This document shows, one piece after another, positions 31,336 to 33,827 of a stretch of 33,827 bases of DNA (the stretch's first letter is position 1; each line of letters starts with the position of its first letter). The translations under genes were made by a program, and so were the position numbers. This stretch comes from Candidatus Fermentithermobacillaceae bacterium (lineage in GTDB: Bacteria; Bacillota; Sulfobacillia; Fermentithermobacillales; DUSS01): positions 1-33,827 of the forward strand of contig DUSS01000023.1 in NCBI GenBank assembly GCA_012842495.1, given 5' to 3'. The notes under the pieces are model-generated. The model made no database searches. It was not told where the DNA came from and saw nothing but the letters and a program-made list of their open reading frames with translations.

Positions 31336-31364
31336 GAAGGATTTAGCTAAGGCTGCGGGAATAC
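31336..31364 (+). promoter_or_regulatory. Sigma-H-type promoter for hpf
   Basis: GAAGGATTT (31336-31344) matches the sigma-H -35 RWAGGAWWT at all nine positions. CGGGAATAC (31356-31364) after an 11-bp spacer matches the -10 RNNGAATWW except at the first and last base. The start would lie near 31371, 31 bp before hpf. In B. subtilis the hpf gene (yvyD) is controlled by sigma-H and sigma-B. Confidence 0.55.
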
Positions 31365-31401
31365 TGATCTTTAAATACGGGGAATCGGGAGGAGAGAGCT
31401 C

Positions 31402-31938
31402 ATGAGAGTCATCGTAACCGGTAAGAACATGGATATCAGCCCGGCGTTACGAGATTATGCTGAAAAGAAGTTGAAAAAGCTTTCGAAGTACGTGAAGCGA
31501 TCGGTTACAGCCCAGGCCACTTTTAGTACGGAACGAGGCAGACACATACTCGAAGTTACGGCGCCTCTCGATGGATATCTCCTTCGCGGCGAGGAGCAAG
31601 CTGCCGACCCTATGACGTGTGTAGATCAGGTTGTGGAGAAGCTCGAAAGGCAACTGGAAAAGCATAAAACGAAATTGTTAAAACGGGCCTCCAAAACCCC
31701 CGCCCAGGATACGGTCACAGAGGGAGCTGGAACGTCCGCCGAAAAGCAGGATGGAAACGGGATGATCGTTAAGGTGAAGAGGTTTGCCATCAAGCCGATG
31801 TCCCCCGAAGAAGCTGTTACCCAAATGGACCTTCTGGGTCACGACTTCTTCGTTTTCACTAATGCCGAAACGGGACTGGTAAGCGTTGTCTACAGGCGTA
31901 AGGACGGAAACTATGGACTGATCGAGCCTGAAGCATAG
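31402..31938 (+). CDS. hpf: Ribosome hibernation promoting factor, long form
   Basis: Binds the 30S subunit and pairs ribosomes into inactive 100S dimers in stationary phase. The 178-residue protein is the long form: an N-terminal S30AE domain (about 1-100; MRVIVTGKNMDISPALRDYAEKKLKKL and a DMYAAID-like DPMTCVDQVVEKLERQLEKHK) and the C-terminal dimerisation domain (about 125-175; VKRFAIKPMSPEEAVTQMDLLGHDFFVF, YRRKDGNYGLIEP). ATG 31402 follows GGGAGGAG. It stands alone from the flagellar operon, with a sigma-H-type promoter. In Bacillus the next gene is secA; here it is an unknown gene. Confidence 0.97.
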   Translation: MRVIVTGKNMDISPALRDYAEKKLKKLSKYVKRSVTAQATFSTERGRHILEVTAPLDGYLLRGEEQAADPMTCVDQVVEKLERQLEKHKTKLLKRASKTPAQDTVTEGAGTSAEKQDGNGMIVKVKRFAIKPMSPEEAVTQMDLLGHDFFVFTNAETGLVSVVYRRKDGNYGLIEPEA

Positions 31939-31972
31939 GTTTCATCATCAAAGAAGCGAGGAGGCGCGTCTT

Positions 31973-33133
31973 TTGAAGAAACCGGCGGTCACGGCGGTTG
32001 TATTCGAGGGTGGACAAGCCCATTCTGACATCGAAGAAGAGATCGTCCAGGTTCGAAAGGAAGTATGCTTGGATACCCTCGAAAAGCTTACGCGCGTTCC
32101 TGAAATCGATGGCGTGGTTCTGGTCACCAACCATCCGGATCTTATCCGCCGTGCCGGAGAACTCGGCGTTCTAACCCGCCTGACCGGGCAACGGAAGTTC
32201 CATTTCGGCAACGAGCTCAGGGACGTGATAGTGGAGTACGGCATCGACAACGTCCTCTATTTGAGCGGCGGGGCGGTTCCACTCATGACCGAGAGCGAGT
32301 TCCTGCAGATCGCTCTGGAACTTAAGAGGCGAAAAAACGTAGTTGTGATGAACAACGTTCAATCCGCGGATCTCATTGCTTTTTCCCCGGCAAGAGCGAT
32401 AGACGAAATCCCCTTGCCGGACCGGGATAATCCTCTGGGAACGCTCCTTAAAGACATCGGGCTCAGGCGCGTTCTCGTACCCAATTCCGGACGGGTGAAC
32501 TTCGATGTGGACACGCCCACCGACGTCCTGATTCTCGGCCTTCACCCGAGCTGCGGGAAAAGGGCGAAAAAAGCTATACAAAACCTCTCATGGAATCGAG
32601 AAAACATAATGAAGGCGTGGGATCTGCTCCGGGACGGTTGTAGGGAGATTGCGGTGCTGGGGAGGGTGGGACCGTCGGTCATCACCTACATCAACTCCAA
32701 CATGGTTCACAGGATGCGGGTGTTTTCGGAAGAGCGGGGGATGAAAGCCCTGGGTAGAGAGGATCAGGGGATGGTCGTTTCGCTTATAGGGCATGTCATC
32801 GAAGCTTTGGGGGCGGAACAGTTCTTCCGGTACCTCGGTTCGGTGGCGGATTGTGCCTTCTTCGATACGAGGGTGGTGTTCTCTCACCTGAAGAAGCGCT
32901 TTTCCGACCGGGACCGGTTTAACTCCGACCTCATGAGATGGGATATGATTGAAGATCCCTGGTTGAGGGATTTTACAAGGGCTTCTCAGGAGGCGTCCAT
33001 ACCGATCGTACTGGGAGGCCACAGTTTGGTGTCGGCGGGACTCTGGGTAATGGCAGAGACCGTTGTAGCGGAGCGAAGACAACCGGACTACCAGAGAGGA
33101 ACCGAGATTATGCCCAGGGTGATAACGTCATAG
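31973..33133 (+). CDS. Unknown protein with nucleotidyltransferase-like (GT-A) N-terminal region
   Basis: The 386-residue protein cannot be named. Its first 220 residues show a Rossmann-like pattern of NTP transferases: DGVVLVTNHPDLIRRAGELG, DNVLYLSGGAVPLM and VNFDVDTPTDVLIL, the last resembling the closing DxDTPxDL block of MobA/CofC-type enzymes. The usual N-terminal GxGxR nucleotide loop is not visible (it begins AVVFEGGQAHSD), so classic NTP-transferase chemistry is uncertain. Residues 220-386 form a second domain with HRMRVFSEERG, a Phe-rich middle and SIPIVLGGHSLVSAGLWVMAE. TTG 31973 has GAGGAGG (31958-31964) 8 bp ahead. It follows hpf by 34 bp, probably in one transcript. Confidence 0.75.
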   Translation: MKKPAVTAVVFEGGQAHSDIEEEIVQVRKEVCLDTLEKLTRVPEIDGVVLVTNHPDLIRRAGELGVLTRLTGQRKFHFGNELRDVIVEYGIDNVLYLSGGAVPLMTESEFLQIALELKRRKNVVVMNNVQSADLIAFSPARAIDEIPLPDRDNPLGTLLKDIGLRRVLVPNSGRVNFDVDTPTDVLILGLHPSCGKRAKKAIQNLSWNRENIMKAWDLLRDGCREIAVLGRVGPSVITYINSNMVHRMRVFSEERGMKALGREDQGMVVSLIGHVIEALGAEQFFRYLGSVADCAFFDTRVVFSHLKKRFSDRDRFNSDLMRWDMIEDPWLRDFTRASQEASIPIVLGGHSLVSAGLWVMAETVVAERRQPDYQRGTEIMPRVITS

Positions 33134-33222
33134 GTTCCTCTTACAGGTCTCCGGAGCGCGTCATGCGCCAGTACAGCTAAGAGATGAGCCAGTCTTACGC
33201 TTTGGCGAGAGAGGTTGGTTCG

Positions 33223-33827
33223 ATGAATGAAAGATACGAGGACCGGGGGCGCCTGTACGAGGAAACTTTGAAGAAGATTCGAGGTGTCATCGGCTGCAGG
33301 GTTGTGATGAATTCCTCCGGCGAGATCGAAGAAATCCATATCCTGGCGGAGGATGTGCGGCCGGCAAAACGCCTTTTGCGGGACGTGGAGTCGGCGTTGA
33401 TGGCAGGGCACGGGGTCTCCTTTGACAGGCGCAAGGTGTCCATAGCCATGGTGTCGCAGGAGAAGGTTACGAGCCCCGCCAGAGTGCGCCTTACCAAGAC
33501 CGAGATGATCGCCGAGGACAGGGTCTATCGCGTCAAAGTCACGCTGGTCCTTGGTTCGAACGAGATGACGGGAGAGGCATGGGAGGAGAAGAGCGAGCGG
33601 GGATGGATTAAAGTAGCTGTCCGTGCTTGCCTGGAAGCTCTTAGCTTGCTCATTTCCCGCCAGGCCCGGATTTCCCTGGTTGACGCGCACGTAGTCAGGA
33701 TGAAAGACCGGGACGTCGCTTTGGTTGCGTTATGGTGCACCATCGGCAGTGAGGAGCATCTTTTAACCGGCTCGTGCCCGGTAGGAACAGACGAACGGGA
33801 AGCAGCCATCAGGGCTACCCTGGACGC
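33223..33827 (+). CDS. Conserved protein of unknown function, 3' partial
   Basis: An open frame from ATG 33223 runs off the window end (201 codons visible, no stop). GAGAGAGG (33207-33214) 8 bp ahead decides the start; an in-frame ATG at 33184 has a poor site. Visible patterns include IRGVIGCRVVMNSSGEIEEI and LRDVESALMAGHGVSFDRRK with KVSIAMV. I recall similar sequences as unassigned Bacillota proteins but cannot name a function. The later part has further alternating strand and helix, and no membrane segment is seen. The 89 bp before it contain an imperfect inverted repeat (CTCTTA ... TAAGAG) but no clear promoter. Confidence 0.72.
   Translation, partial: MNERYEDRGRLYEETLKKIRGVIGCRVVMNSSGEIEEIHILAEDVRPAKRLLRDVESALMAGHGVSFDRRKVSIAMVSQEKVTSPARVRLTKTEMIAEDRVYRVKVTLVLGSNEMTGEAWEEKSERGWIKVAVRACLEALSLLISRQARISLVDAHVVRMKDRDVALVALWCTIGSEEHLLTGSCPVGTDEREAAIRATLD

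Noticed and set aside
1-33827. CRISPR arrays, tRNA/rRNA genes, insertion sequences, prophage genes
   Set aside because: No regularly spaced repeats, no T-loop-like GTTCGAATCC words, no transposase or integrase motifs and no rRNA signature were seen on either strand by reading; a dedicated scan (for example tRNAscan-SE) was not possible.

Overview
The window is a gene-dense, mostly plus-strand stretch of a chromosome with high GC (estimated by eye in the high fifties per cent, not counted). The organism is a spore-forming, flagellated, Gram-positive-type bacterium of the Bacillota, closer to anaerobic clostridial or Moorella-like lineages than to Bacillus. The basis is spoIID, a spoIIQ-like peptidase gene, spoIIID and mbl in the conserved sporulation order, a Bacillus-type late flagellar operon with FliW/CsrA, an S-box riboswitch before metK, and a V/A-type ATPase where Bacillota usually carry the F-type enzyme. 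The species cannot be named from this sequence.

Layout. 1-3036: dCMP deaminase (5' end outside the window), a TagO/WecA-type lipid-carrier sugar-phosphate transferase and UDP-GlcNAc 2-epimerase. 3008-11973: a complete V/A-ATPase operon in the order H-I-K-E-C-F-A-B-D, with several overlapping genes. The K subunit has all five side chains known to hold Na+ in the Enterococcus hirae enzyme, so sodium coupling is predicted. 12213-17142: murA, spoIID, an M23 peptidase gene (spoIIQ-like, catalytic residues intact), spoIIID and mbl, with candidate sigma-E promoters and SpoIIID boxes. 17196-19605: flgF, flgG, a rod-binding protein and fabZ behind a clear sigma-28 (sigma-D) promoter. 19602-21043: metK behind a sigma-A promoter and a SAM-I riboswitch whose expression platform looks translational.

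21083-23947: a small membrane protein of unknown function with its ribosome binding site inside a strong hairpin, a membrane GAF-GGDEF diguanylate cyclase, and comFC overlapping it. 23961-30773: the late flagellar operon yvyF-flgM-flgN-flgK-flgL-fliW-csrA-fliD-fliS-fliT-like, with a second sigma-28 promoter before flgM; flagellin (hag) is missing from its usual place between csrA and fliD. A perfect bidirectional terminator at 30776-30802 separates this operon from a convergent cold-shock gene. 31019-31401: the divergent csp/hpf control region, holding a strong sigma-A promoter for csp, three DnaA-box-like nonamers within an inverted repeat, and a sigma-H-type promoter for hpf. 31402-33827: long-form hpf and two genes of unknown function, the second running off the window end.

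The parts combine cell-envelope precursor supply, ion-motive energy conversion, engulfment-stage sporulation and flagellar assembly. No tRNA, rRNA, CRISPR array, insertion sequence or prophage was seen. The most unusual points are the Na+-type V-ATPase at the canonical F-ATPase locus, the DnaA-box/inverted-repeat cluster between csp and hpf, the translational-looking SAM riboswitch, the absence of flagellin next to fliW-csrA, and the two unassigned genes after hpf. All family assignments come from reading the sequence and recalled family signatures; no database search was run.
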